This document shows, piece after piece, positions 1 through 7,342 of a stretch of 22,530 nucleotides of DNA. Every line of letters starts with the position of its first letter. The stretch's first letter is position 1. The translations under genes and the position numbers were made by a program. Under the pieces are notes generated by a model that searched no databases, had not been told where the DNA came from, and saw only the letters and a program-made list of their open reading frames with translations. The stretch lies in the NCBI GenBank assembly GCA_030596915.1, contig JAUVSX010000002.1, positions 1 through 22,530 on the forward strand. Reading direction: 5' to 3'. Source of the DNA: Chloroflexota bacterium (lineage in GTDB: Bacteria > Chloroflexota > Anaerolineae > B4-G1).

Positions 1-258
1 ATATCGTCCGGTCCCGTGGTGGTCATGGTGCTGGAAGGCGAGGATGCGATTGAGGTCGCGCGCCGCACCATGGGAGCGACCAACCCTGCCGATGCGGCCC
101 CCGGCACAATCCGTGCTGACTTCGGGGTGATGATCGGGCGCAATCTGGTTCACGGATCGGATGGCCCCGAGACGGCGAATTTCGAGGTGGACCTGTTCTT
201 CGACGAGGGGGAGCTTCTGAGCTACTCGCGCGGAGTAGACCGCTGGATCTTCGAGTAG
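1..258 (+). CDS. ndk: Nucleoside diphosphate kinase, C-terminal part (5' end outside window)
   Basis: The reading frame is open from base 1 and ends at TAG 256-258, giving about 85 residues of a protein of about 150. Nucleoside diphosphate kinase moves the gamma phosphate from ATP to NDPs through a phosphohistidine. The catalytic histidine motif N-L-V-H-G-S-D is present, with the His codon at 151-153. The sequence around it (RADFGVMIGRN before it, then ETANFEVDLFF) is the classic C-terminal half of the family. The true start lies upstream of the window; the in-frame GTG and ATG near base 16-25 are internal. The gene converges on rsfS across a 34-bp gap, which has only a weak CCGGT/ACCGG inverted repeat (259-263 and 285-289) as a possible terminator. 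Identification is confident. Confidence 0.95.
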   Translation: MSSGPVVVMVLEGEDAIEVARRTMGATNPADAAPGTIRADFGVMIGRNLVHGSDGPETANFEVDLFFDEGELLSYSRGVDRWIFE

Positions 259-292
259 CCGGTCCGCCCGTTTGACACGGCGCCACCGGGCC

Positions 293-712
293 CTACTGCA
301 TGCGCACGACGACCCGCCCGCCTCGCCACAGTTCCTCTAGCCTATAGTACCGTCGTGCCTCCGGTGCGAACAGGTGGACGACTACGCTGCCGTAGTCGAT
401 CAGGACCCATCCGTCGCTGGGTTCTCCTTCGATGCGGGGTGGCCGCGCTCCTAGCAACTTCTTGGTGTCGGCCGTGATCCCCTCGACAATTGCTTTGGCT
501 TGGCGCTCGCTAGACGCACTGCCTATGACGAAGTAGTCGGCAAGGATGGAAACGTCCTTGATGTCCAGGAGTACCACGTCTTCTCCCTGTCGTTCAGCAA
601 ATGCATCAACGACACATCGCGCTAGATCAAGTGGCTCCAGAATTGCACCTCCGGATGGCAAGGCTCCACTGGTCGGTATCGCCGTCGTAGACAGCGGTCC
701 TAGGTCGCCCAC
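293..712 (-). CDS. rsfS: Ribosome silencing factor RsfS (Iojap/DUF143 family)
   Basis: RsfS binds ribosomal protein uL14 and keeps the 50S subunit from joining 30S under starvation. The family signature is clear: KDVSILADYFVIGSASSERQAKAI, then EGEPSDGWVLIDYGSVVVHLFAPEARRYYRLEELW, which ends the protein as expected. The frame from GTG 712 gives 139 residues, about 20 more than usual. That GTG overlaps the asparaginase stop by 13 bp, so the genes are cotranscribed and probably translationally coupled. The family core begins near residue 25 (LEPLDLARCVV), and a GGAGG at 648-652 sits 7 nt before an in-frame CTG (638-640). A shorter protein from a non-standard start is therefore possible. It is the last gene of the minus-strand operon that starts at 7129. 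Function is confident; the start is not. Confidence 0.9.
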   Translation of the reverse strand: MGDLGPLSTTAIPTSGALPSGGAILEPLDLARCVVDAFAERQGEDVVLLDIKDVSILADYFVIGSASSERQAKAIVEGITADTKKLLGARPPRIEGEPSDGWVLIDYGSVVVHLFAPEARRYYRLEELWRGGRVVVRMQ

Positions 713-1695
713 AGGTTCGCGACCTCATCGGTGGTCGCGGCAGCCGCAAGCACTACCATCAGCTTCACGCGAGCCTTGGGCCCGTTCAGATAATCGGCGA
801 AGAGGCAGCCCATGTCAGCGAGAGTCCTGTAGGCGCCCCTGTATCCATAGTCGGCGCCAATCGGACCCGACGGACACCGGCTTGCGATAACGACCGGCAG
901 CCCACGTGCACGCGCTTGCTCAATTGTGTCCAGCCACCAAGGCGGCACCCGCCCGCCGCCAAGTGCCTCGATCACGATGCCGCGCGCGCCGTGGGATAGT
1001 GCCATCGCCAATGGCGCAGCATACATTGCCACACCAAGTTTGAGCAATGGCACGTTGGGCTCCAGTCCGCACCACGGCAGACTGTGGGGTTCCAGTCCGC
1101 ACTGAATCGCAACTACACCCCTCTCGACCCGGCCAACCGGACCCCAGCCCGGCGACTGGAAGGCATCTGTGTTGACTGTGTGCATCTTCGTGACGTAGCG
1201 CGCGGCGTGGATCTCATCGTTGAAGACGACGACAACGCCCAACGTGCCTGCTTGGGCCGTTCCCGCCACTTGAACGGCGGCGACGAGATTCACGCGGCCG
1301 TCGTACCCGAGCGCGGACGTCGTTCGCATCGCGCCAGTAAGCACGATCGGCTTCCCCCGCGGCACCGCTATGTCCAGGAGGAAGGCGGTTTCCTCTAGCG
1401 TGTCTGTTCCGTGGGTCACCACGACTCCGCCCACGAGGGGATCGTCTACTAGCTCCCCCACCCTATCCCGGATGGCCCAGAGCGTGTCGATGTGAAAATG
1501 GGAACTCGGCAGCCGAACGATTTCCTCGGGCCGCACAGCGGGCAGGCCAGGGGGCAACGCATCGACGAGTCCGCGTGCCCCAATGGTCGGCACCGCGCCT
1601 CCCGCTGCGGCATCGTTGCGCATCGCGATGGTGCCCCCTGTGCCCAAGATCACCACACGCTGCTCCGTGGAACGAGAGAGCCCCCTGGCTGCCAC
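700..1695 (-). CDS. ansA: L-asparaginase (type I-like, cytoplasmic)
   Basis: It hydrolyses L-asparagine to aspartate and ammonia. Both catalytic threonine motifs of the asparaginase/glutaminase family are visible: TGGTIA near residue 20 and THGTDTLEETA near residues 94-104. The conserved stretches LTGAMR..., YVTKMHTVNTDAFQSP and a C-terminal domain with VVIASRCPSG follow. There is no signal peptide, so it should be cytoplasmic. I chose GTG 1693-1695 because GGGGAGG (1703-1709) lies 7 nt before it; a longer frame from TTG 1719 would overlap the smc stop and has no better ribosome site. The product is 331 residues, normal for the family. A CGLEP..PWCGLEP direct repeat near 1058-1105 looks like a short internal duplication. 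It lies between smc and rsfS in one operon, with no obvious functional link. Substrate preference (Asn or Gln) cannot be settled. Confidence 0.9.
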   Translation of the reverse strand: MAARGLSRSTEQRVVILGTGGTIAMRNDAAAGGAVPTIGARGLVDALPPGLPAVRPEEIVRLPSSHFHIDTLWAIRDRVGELVDDPLVGGVVVTHGTDTLEETAFLLDIAVPRGKPIVLTGAMRTTSALGYDGRVNLVAAVQVAGTAQAGTLGVVVVFNDEIHAARYVTKMHTVNTDAFQSPGWGPVGRVERGVVAIQCGLEPHSLPWCGLEPNVPLLKLGVAMYAAPLAMALSHGARGIVIEALGGGRVPPWWLDTIEQARARGLPVVIASRCPSGPIGADYGYRGAYRTLADMGCLFADYLNGPKARVKLMVVLAAAATTDEVANLWAT

Positions 1696-1715
1696 TTCGT
1701 AACCTCCCCGACGCC

Positions 1716-4700
1716 TCAATCTAGCTGCATGGAGACGACCTGGGATACGCCACCCGTTCCCATCGACACGCCGTAGATGGTGTCCGCCGCCTCGACCGTC
1801 ACCCGATTGTGCGTGATGACGATGAACTGGGTCTGTTTCGCGAGTGCGTCCAGTAGCAGACGAAAACGCGCCGCATTGGCCTCATCGAGGGTTGCATCGA
1901 CCTCATCCAAGACACAAAAAGGCGTCGGGCTGACCTTGAGGAGCGCGAACAGAAGAGACGTCGCTGTCAGAGCCCGCTCGCCGCCAGACAGCATAGCGAG
2001 CCTCTGGCCGCGCTTGCCGGGAGGATGCGCGACGACATCTACTCCGGTGTTGAGCAGGTCCTCCGGCTCGGTGAGCACAAGATGGGCCGCGCCGCCACCA
2101 AACAGGATCGGGAACAGCCGAGAGAATTCGGCGCCAACCGCCTCGAAAGTACGGCCAAAGGCTTCCTCCATAACCTGGTCGAGTTCGACTACTGCCCGGC
2201 GCAGTTGGGCTGCTGCCTCCCTCAAATCATCGGACTGCTCGGACAGGAACTTGTGGCGCTTCCTGACGTCCTCATACTCACCAAGGGCGTTGGGGTTGAT
2301 TCGTCGGTACCTGCGCTCTCGCGCCTTCAGTCGCTGCATTTCCTCTTCCAGGCCGGCCGGTAGTTGCTCGACCCTGGGAAGGTTCGACACGAGCGGCCGC
2401 AGCGGCAATGGAGTCTGCGCTGCGACCGTATCTGCAAGCTCGATTTCGACTAGGCCGAGGTCCTGCTCGATGCGTTGGGCGAGCAGTCGCAGTCTGTCCT
2501 CGACGCGCTCGGCATCAAGCTCGGCTTGGCGGCAGCGCGCCTCAGCATCGCGTGCCTCCGCCTCGGCAAGGCGCTCCTCTGCCTCGAGCCTGCGGAGCTC
2601 CTTGTCCAGCAGGGTCATCTCGGCCTCAGCGGGCTCGATGTACCCGCGCAGTTCCTCCACCTGCCTGTCCTGCTTGCGCTTGTCGGCCTCAAGCGCAGCG
2701 ATGCGGGTCTTCAGACGATCACGCTCGCCTTCGAGATGCGCGATGCGTGCACGACGCTCCGACTCTCGCGCCGACAACCGATCAACGATGGCCTTCTCTC
2801 GGTTCAGTGCGGCGCGAGCGCTTCGCAGCGTCTCGTCGGCCACTGCGGCCCGGGTCCGAGCCCGAGACAGTTGCTCGCGCTCGAATCGGCCGGCCTCCTC
2901 CCTCGCGGCAGCAGTCTTGGCCACCAGGCCCGCCACCGAACCCTCGAGCGCCGCAACCTTCTTTGATTGCGTATCGCGAGCACGCGCCAGCGACCAAGAA
3001 CGGCCATCTACCGGAGCTCTATCGCCAGCCTCCCGGGTCTCTGCCGGCTTGTTCACCACGGCCTCAGCCGCCACGAGCGCCGTTCGTGAAGACTCCAGGC
3101 GCCTCTCGTCCGGACGTGCCAGAAGATCGCTGCTCTGGGCATCCAAGTCGAGCATCTGCGCTTCCATCGCTTCCTTCTGCAGCCGATACTGCTTGGCGAG
3201 TTCAACTTCGCGATCAAGAGCCTCTCGATGGCCGCGCAGTGCCTCGTCGGCCACTGCCGCTGCGGACTGGGCCCGTGCCAGCCTGTCCGCCTCCTCCCGC
3301 CCAGCCGCCGCCCTGGCTAGCGCGGCTTGCCGGAGATGCTCTTCAGCCGTAGTCTGGGCCTCTGCAGCGCCCAGTCGCAGGAGTGCCCGGCGTTGGCGAA
3401 GTGTCGCTCCCCTGTCGGCGGCGGCGGCGATGCGCCGAACCAAGTCCGCCCGCGCCTTCTCTACGGAAAGGGATCCGTCCACCACGATCTGTCCCACGGA
3501 GAGCGCCCCCTCCGCTGTGAATACGGCTCCTGCGCGCGTCACGCAGCAACTTCCCGCAGGCATCTCGGCCAGCAGAGATCGGGCTGCATCGGCGCTATCG
3601 CACAGGGCCAGCGGTCCCATCAGCGCATCCACTGCTGGCCGAACGACATCCTTGCATTCGGCGACAGTTGCCGCGGATAAGGCGCGCGTGGGCAACGGTG
3701 GGGGCCGTCGGAGAGCGTCGAGGGGCAATAGGGTGACGCGAGCTTGCGCCTCCTCGGCCACACGAGCGATCTCTTCTACGCTAGCCGACCTCTCGACCAC
3801 GAGAGCGTCCAGGTCATCTCCCAGAGCCGTCTCGATTGCGCGCTCCCATTCGACGGGCACCCTGATGAGCGCCGACATCGGACCATGAATCCCGCTCACT
3901 CCAGCTGCCTCAATTGCGCTGATCGCTAGTCCGTGCGCCGCTCGTCCCAAGAGCATGCGGGCAAGGGCCTGCTCCTCACCAGCCAGCCTGGCGGCCTCTT
4001 CTTCGGCGCCGGTCAGCTCTTGTTCGATCTGCGCCAGCTCCTCCCGCTGCCGCCGGAGCGAGTCTTCCAGCCGAACCACTTCGGGTGGGGGCAACTCCAC
4101 TTGTGCCAGAGTCGCCTCCACCTGCCGCTCGCAATCCATCTGCTGCGCAGTGAGTCTGTGGGTCTCTTGTTCCTGCCCATCCACCCGGAGCCGAGCGACG
4201 GCTACCTTCTCCGTCTGCAAGCTGATCGCGCGTACAAGGCGGTCCATCTCCTCTGCGATGGACCCTCGTCGGGCCACAAGACGCTGCGCCGTCTCCGCGG
4301 ATGCAGCACGTTCCTCTGCAAGGCGGGCCGCCTCCGCAAGCGAGTCGTGCATAGCACCGTCAAGTTCGGCCAGCCGCACGCGCTGACGGCGCAAGTCTCG
4401 TTCAGCATCGGAGTTTCGCTCAACGGCGCGATCGGCGATCGCCCTGATCGCCAGCCACTGCTGATCCAGCTCAGTGACCACTCTCGTGCAATTCGAGAAA
4501 TCGCGCTCCAATGCCTCGATATCATCACTGATCCGAGAAACCTGGGCTCTTTGTGCCTCTCCTTGCGCAACCAACTGGTTCCGCTCGTCAAGCAGATCCT
4601 CTTGTTGAGCGTTGGTTGATCTCGCCCGTTCTTGCGCGACCGCAAGCTCGCGGCCAAGTGCGGCAGCCCGCTCTCGCAGCCCAGCGTTGAGCCGGCGCCA

Positions 4701-5555
4701 GTCACGCAGCCTTGCGCGCAGCTCCCCGTCCCTTGTGCGTGCCCCCGCCAGTTGCTCGATGACCGAAGACAAGCGTTCCTGCTTCGCAGGCATGTCCGCT
4801 GCCATCGCTGACGCCCTCTGCTTCGCCGGGTCGAGCGCTGCCTGTCTTCGTCCCCACTGGTACCCATACCACGTGCGCTGCAGTCGGGTGAGGTGAGCGG
4901 TCACACGCTGCCGCTCCTCCTCACGTCGGGCCTCCGCCGCGAGACGGTGCAGCCGAGGCGCGATCTCCCCGACGATGTCCCCAACCCGCTCCAGGTTGCG
5001 CTCCGTCTCTGAGAGGCGTTGCAGGGCAAGCTCCCTGCGCGAACGATAGAGGCCGATACCCGCAGCGTCCTCGAAGAGAGCTCGGCGCTCTGCCGGTCGG
5101 AGCGAGAGGGCGGCGTCCACGAGGCCTTGCCCCACCACCACATAGTGCCGCTGGCCGAGCCCGCTCTCCGCCAACAGCTCGGCCAAGTCGCGTCGTCGCA
5201 CCCGCGACCCATTGACAAAGTATTCGTTCTCGCCGGAACGGTATGCCCTGCGGGAAAGCACGACTTCAGAGAATGCTACGGGAAGCCACCCATCTGCATT
5301 GTCGAGTGTAAGAGAAACCTCGGCCATCCCCGCACGCGCCCGCACTCTTCCGCCGGCGAAGATCATGTCGGCAGTCGACTTGCCCCGCAGGGTCAGCAGA
5401 CTCTGCTCCCCCAGCGCCCAGCGGATAGCATCGGCGACGTTGCTCTTGCCTGAGCCATTTGGACCAACGATCGCCGTGATCGCTTCGGAGAACTCAAACT
5501 CAGTTCTCGCTCCAAACGACTTGTAGCCTTGGAGTGTGAGGTGCTTCAATCGCAT
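1716..5555 (-). CDS. smc: Chromosome segregation protein SMC
   Basis: SMC is the ATPase core of bacterial condensin; with ScpA/ScpB it organises and segregates the chromosome. The N-terminal head has a Walker A GPNGSGKSN (about residues 31-39) and the YKSFG...F signature. Two long charged coiled coils flank a hinge at about residues 540-695 (GIHGPMSALIRVP..., ALGDDLDALVV). The C-terminal head has the ABC signature LSGGERALTA (about 1189) and Walker B FCVLDEVDATLDEAN. At 1279 residues it is longer than the usual roughly 1190, the extra lying in the Ala/Arg/Glu-rich coiled coils. The start is ATG 5553-5555, giving MRLKHLTLQGYKSFG, the typical SMC beginning; the open frame upstream is not family-like. 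It follows rnc by 54 bp, matching the widely seen rnc-smc order, and precedes the asparaginase. Confidence 0.97.
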   Translation of the reverse strand: MRLKHLTLQGYKSFGARTEFEFSEAITAIVGPNGSGKSNVADAIRWALGEQSLLTLRGKSTADMIFAGGRVRARAGMAEVSLTLDNADGWLPVAFSEVVLSRRAYRSGENEYFVNGSRVRRRDLAELLAESGLGQRHYVVVGQGLVDAALSLRPAERRALFEDAAGIGLYRSRRELALQRLSETERNLERVGDIVGEIAPRLHRLAAEARREEERQRVTAHLTRLQRTWYGYQWGRRQAALDPAKQRASAMAADMPAKQERLSSVIEQLAGARTRDGELRARLRDWRRLNAGLRERAAALGRELAVAQERARSTNAQQEDLLDERNQLVAQGEAQRAQVSRISDDIEALERDFSNCTRVVTELDQQWLAIRAIADRAVERNSDAERDLRRQRVRLAELDGAMHDSLAEAARLAEERAASAETAQRLVARRGSIAEEMDRLVRAISLQTEKVAVARLRVDGQEQETHRLTAQQMDCERQVEATLAQVELPPPEVVRLEDSLRRQREELAQIEQELTGAEEEAARLAGEEQALARMLLGRAAHGLAISAIEAAGVSGIHGPMSALIRVPVEWERAIETALGDDLDALVVERSASVEEIARVAEEAQARVTLLPLDALRRPPPLPTRALSAATVAECKDVVRPAVDALMGPLALCDSADAARSLLAEMPAGSCCVTRAGAVFTAEGALSVGQIVVDGSLSVEKARADLVRRIAAAADRGATLRQRRALLRLGAAEAQTTAEEHLRQAALARAAAGREEADRLARAQSAAAVADEALRGHREALDREVELAKQYRLQKEAMEAQMLDLDAQSSDLLARPDERRLESSRTALVAAEAVVNKPAETREAGDRAPVDGRSWSLARARDTQSKKVAALEGSVAGLVAKTAAAREEAGRFEREQLSRARTRAAVADETLRSARAALNREKAIVDRLSARESERRARIAHLEGERDRLKTRIAALEADKRKQDRQVEELRGYIEPAEAEMTLLDKELRRLEAEERLAEAEARDAEARCRQAELDAERVEDRLRLLAQRIEQDLGLVEIELADTVAAQTPLPLRPLVSNLPRVEQLPAGLEEEMQRLKARERRYRRINPNALGEYEDVRKRHKFLSEQSDDLREAAAQLRRAVVELDQVMEEAFGRTFEAVGAEFSRLFPILFGGGAAHLVLTEPEDLLNTGVDVVAHPPGKRGQRLAMLSGGERALTATSLLFALLKVSPTPFCVLDEVDATLDEANAARFRLLLDALAKQTQFIVITHNRVTVEAADTIYGVSMGTGGVSQVVSMQLD

Positions 5556-5609
5556 AGGTCTACTGCCGCGGCACGGAGGCCCGACTCCGACGCACACGTG
5601 GGATCGCGT

Positions 5610-6407
5610 TCACGATGCCGGAGCCTCGTTGGCCAGAGAATGAGAAGCGGCGCGCGCCGCCGCCTGTTCAGCCGCCTGCTTGCTGTGCCCAACGCCCCGC
5701 CCCAGCACTGCGCTGTTGAGGAGTGCCTCGGCCACGAAGCTTTTCTGATGGTCAGGGCCGTGCTCCGCAACGATTCGGTAGCGAGGCGTGACTCCCATCT
5801 CAGCCTGGCATCGTTCCTGCAGTCGGCTCTTGCAGTCCACATCGCTCTCCGCAGATAGAGTAGCCTGAGCTACTGGCGCGATCAGCGGTCCCACGAAACG
5901 CCGCACAGCCGGCAGGCCACCGTCAAGGTACAGCGCCCCAACAAGTGCCTCGAAGGCGTCGCAGAGGTTCGCGGCTCGAGTCCGCCCTCCTGACGCCTCC
6001 TCACCACGGCCCAGCCGCAGCGCCGGACCTATTCCCACGACCTGAGCAATCTGAGCCAGCGCCTCAGTCCGAACCAGGGCTGCCCGAAGCCTTGTCATGG
6101 GGCCCTCGTCGAAGCGAGGGAAGCGACGGAAGACCCACTCACCAGCAACGAAGTCAAGCACCGCGTCGCCCAAGAACTCGAGGCGCTGATTATGACGCAC
6201 CCTGTCCTGAGGATGCTCGTTAACGAACGACGGGTGAGTCACGGCACGGCGTAATAGGTCGAAGTCGCAGAACTGGTGCCCAAGCGCGTCCTGGAGCAGA
6301 GCTAGATTGGGATCAGCCGTCCCCTCGGCCCGTGTTGTGACGACCAGAAGCTCAGATCCAGCGCCTTCAGGCGAATCTTTGTCTAACACACGCCCACGCT
6401 TCGGCAT
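5610..6407 (-). CDS. rnc: Ribonuclease III
   Basis: This is the double-strand-specific endoribonuclease of rRNA and mRNA processing. The catalytic signature NQRLEFLGDAVLD is at about residues 73-85 and the second acidic cluster NLCDAFEALVGALYLDGG follows; together they supply the Mg-binding Glu/Asp residues. A C-terminal dsRNA-binding domain runs from about residue 190 (DCKSRLQERCQAEMG...) to KQAAEQAAARAA. The length of 265 residues is slightly long because of an extra N-terminal tail of about 30 residues. The ATG at 6405-6407 shares one base with the TGA stop of the upstream glycosyltransferase (TGATG), implying translational coupling; a TTG one codon earlier is also possible. It sits directly upstream of smc, a conserved pairing. 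Confidence 0.96.
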   Translation of the reverse strand: MPKRGRVLDKDSPEGAGSELLVVTTRAEGTADPNLALLQDALGHQFCDFDLLRRAVTHPSFVNEHPQDRVRHNQRLEFLGDAVLDFVAGEWVFRRFPRFDEGPMTRLRAALVRTEALAQIAQVVGIGPALRLGRGEEASGGRTRAANLCDAFEALVGALYLDGGLPAVRRFVGPLIAPVAQATLSAESDVDCKSRLQERCQAEMGVTPRYRIVAEHGPDHQKSFVAEALLNSAVLGRGVGHSKQAAEQAAARAASHSLANEAPAS

Positions 6408-7129
6408 CAAGCCGCCCGCCTCTCATCGCGGAGTTCCTCGGTCAGCCTCAGGCGGAAGCGGAGCAGATCGCGGAAGGCTCTCAAGATGACTCGCGGGTCG
6501 GCGCCCGTGGCTCTCCCCCCGATCCTTGGGAGGTGGGTCACCGGAACCTCGACGATCTTGAATCCTCTTGCTCGCGCACCGGCGAGCAACTCGGTGTCAA
6601 TCATCGCCCCCATGGATCGGAGCGGCACGGACTCAATGACCTCGCGGCGCAACAGCTTGAAGCCGCAGTCGATATCTCGGCACAAGCGGCCGAACAGTAT
6701 CCGCACAACCGTGTTCCATCCAGACGCGAACAGCTTGCGAATAGCGCTGTCCTGGCGGTCGGCACGCCAGCCGCACACAATGTCAGCCTCATCAACTCGA
6801 TCAAGAAGAGACTGAACTTCGTTGAAGTCGAATTGGTTGTCGGCAGGGATGAAGGCGATCAGCTCGCCATTCGATGTCGCGAACCCGGCTTGGAGTGCCC
6901 CGCCGTACCCTCGGTTCGGATGGTGTTCTTCCAGGCGGAGGTTGGCGATACCTAGCATCAGATCGCGCACGACGTCGCCTGTCCCGTCAGTGCTGCCGTC
7001 GTTAACTACAATGATCTCGTACGTGAACCCAAGCCCGTGGCACACAGCGGAAACGTGTTCCACGGCTCTCTGAACATTCTCTTCCTCGTTGTAGGCGGGA
7101 AGAAAGACGGACAAGTGTGCGACGGGCAT
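6407..7129 (-). CDS. Family 2 glycosyltransferase (polyprenyl-phosphate sugar transferase-like)
   Basis: This is a GT-A fold glycosyltransferase of the dolichyl-phosphate-mannose-synthase-like group. Seen in sequence: FLPAYNEEENV at the N-terminus, the nucleotide-binding VVNDGSTDGT, NRGYGGALQAGF, the metal/sugar-nucleotide region FIPADNQFDFNEV (in place of the usual DxD), and CGFKLLRREVIESVPL. It has 240 residues and no membrane segment, so it resembles the soluble catalytic domain that transfers a sugar from a nucleotide sugar to a lipid phosphate carrier. The start is ATG 7127-7129; a TTG two codons upstream is possible and no strong Shine-Dalgarno site is seen. It is the first gene of the minus-strand operon, about 84 nt downstream of a predicted start site. 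The donor sugar and acceptor are not determined. Confidence 0.88.
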   Translation of the reverse strand: MPVAHLSVFLPAYNEEENVQRAVEHVSAVCHGLGFTYEIIVVNDGSTDGTGDVVRDLMLGIANLRLEEHHPNRGYGGALQAGFATSNGELIAFIPADNQFDFNEVQSLLDRVDEADIVCGWRADRQDSAIRKLFASGWNTVVRILFGRLCRDIDCGFKLLRREVIESVPLRSMGAMIDTELLAGARARGFKIVEVPVTHLPRIGGRATGADPRVILRAFRDLLRFRLRLTEELRDERRAA

Positions 7130-7219
7130 AACCAATCTTCTGGGGAGTGTGAAGACTTTCCCCCCTCCAGGCCAGACTCCGGTGCGGCGCCCGGTCCGAA
7201 CCCCGGCACAGCAAGCGGG

Positions 7220-7248
7220 ATTATAGCACAGTCGAAGTCATTGCTCAA
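7220..7248 (-). promoter_or_regulatory. Predicted sigma70-type promoter for the glycosyltransferase-rnc-smc operon
   Basis: On the minus strand the -35 is TTGAGC (7248-7243) and the -10 is TATAAT (7225-7220), separated by 17 bp. A TG one base upstream of the -10 (TGCTATAAT) makes it an extended -10. The start site should fall near 7213, giving a leader of about 84 nt before ATG 7129. Confidence 0.72.
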
Positions 7249-7269
7249 CCGACACCTGTGGGGTATAAT
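7241..7269 (+). promoter_or_regulatory. Predicted sigma70-type promoter for ftsY-prfB-tilS
   Basis: The -35 is TTGCTC (7241-7246) and the -10 is a perfect TATAAT (7264-7269), with a 17-bp spacer. The -35 box overlaps that of the divergent promoter. The expected start site is near 7276, just before an ATG at 7280. It should drive ftsY and the closely packed prfB and tilS. Confidence 0.72.
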
Positions 7270-7279
7270 CGACGCTGAA

Positions 7280-7342
7280 ATGGCTCGAATGATTGCGTTT
7301 CGCGCTTTGCGCACGAGTTCTGGCATCAGGGCGGTCCCTTGA
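7280..7342 (+). CDS. Possible 20-residue leader peptide overlapping the ftsY start
   Basis: ATG 7280-7282 opens a 20-codon frame (MARMIAFRALRTSSGIRAVP). Its TGA at 7340-7342 overlaps the TTG start of ftsY at 7339-7341. It begins about 11 nt after the -10 box, so it would be nearly leaderless on the predicted transcript. The overlap suggests translational coupling to ftsY, which has only a weak ribosome site of its own. The peptide has no family resemblance that I recognise and could be a chance frame. Confidence 0.3.
   Translation: MARMIAFRALRTSSGIRAVP

Noticed and set aside
259..292. Terminator between ndk and rsfS
   Set aside because: Only a five-pair CCGGT/ACCGG repeat is present, with no T-run, so it is too weak to list as a feature.
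2408..3352. A 314-codon plus-strand frame also inside smc
   Set aside because: Pro/Arg/Ala-rich composition, no motif, and fully covered by smc on the other strand.
1777..3888. A 703-codon open frame on the plus strand inside smc
   Set aside because: It is antisense to a clear SMC protein. Its product is Ser/Arg/Ala-rich with no domain, as expected from the complement of a GC-rich coiled-coil gene.
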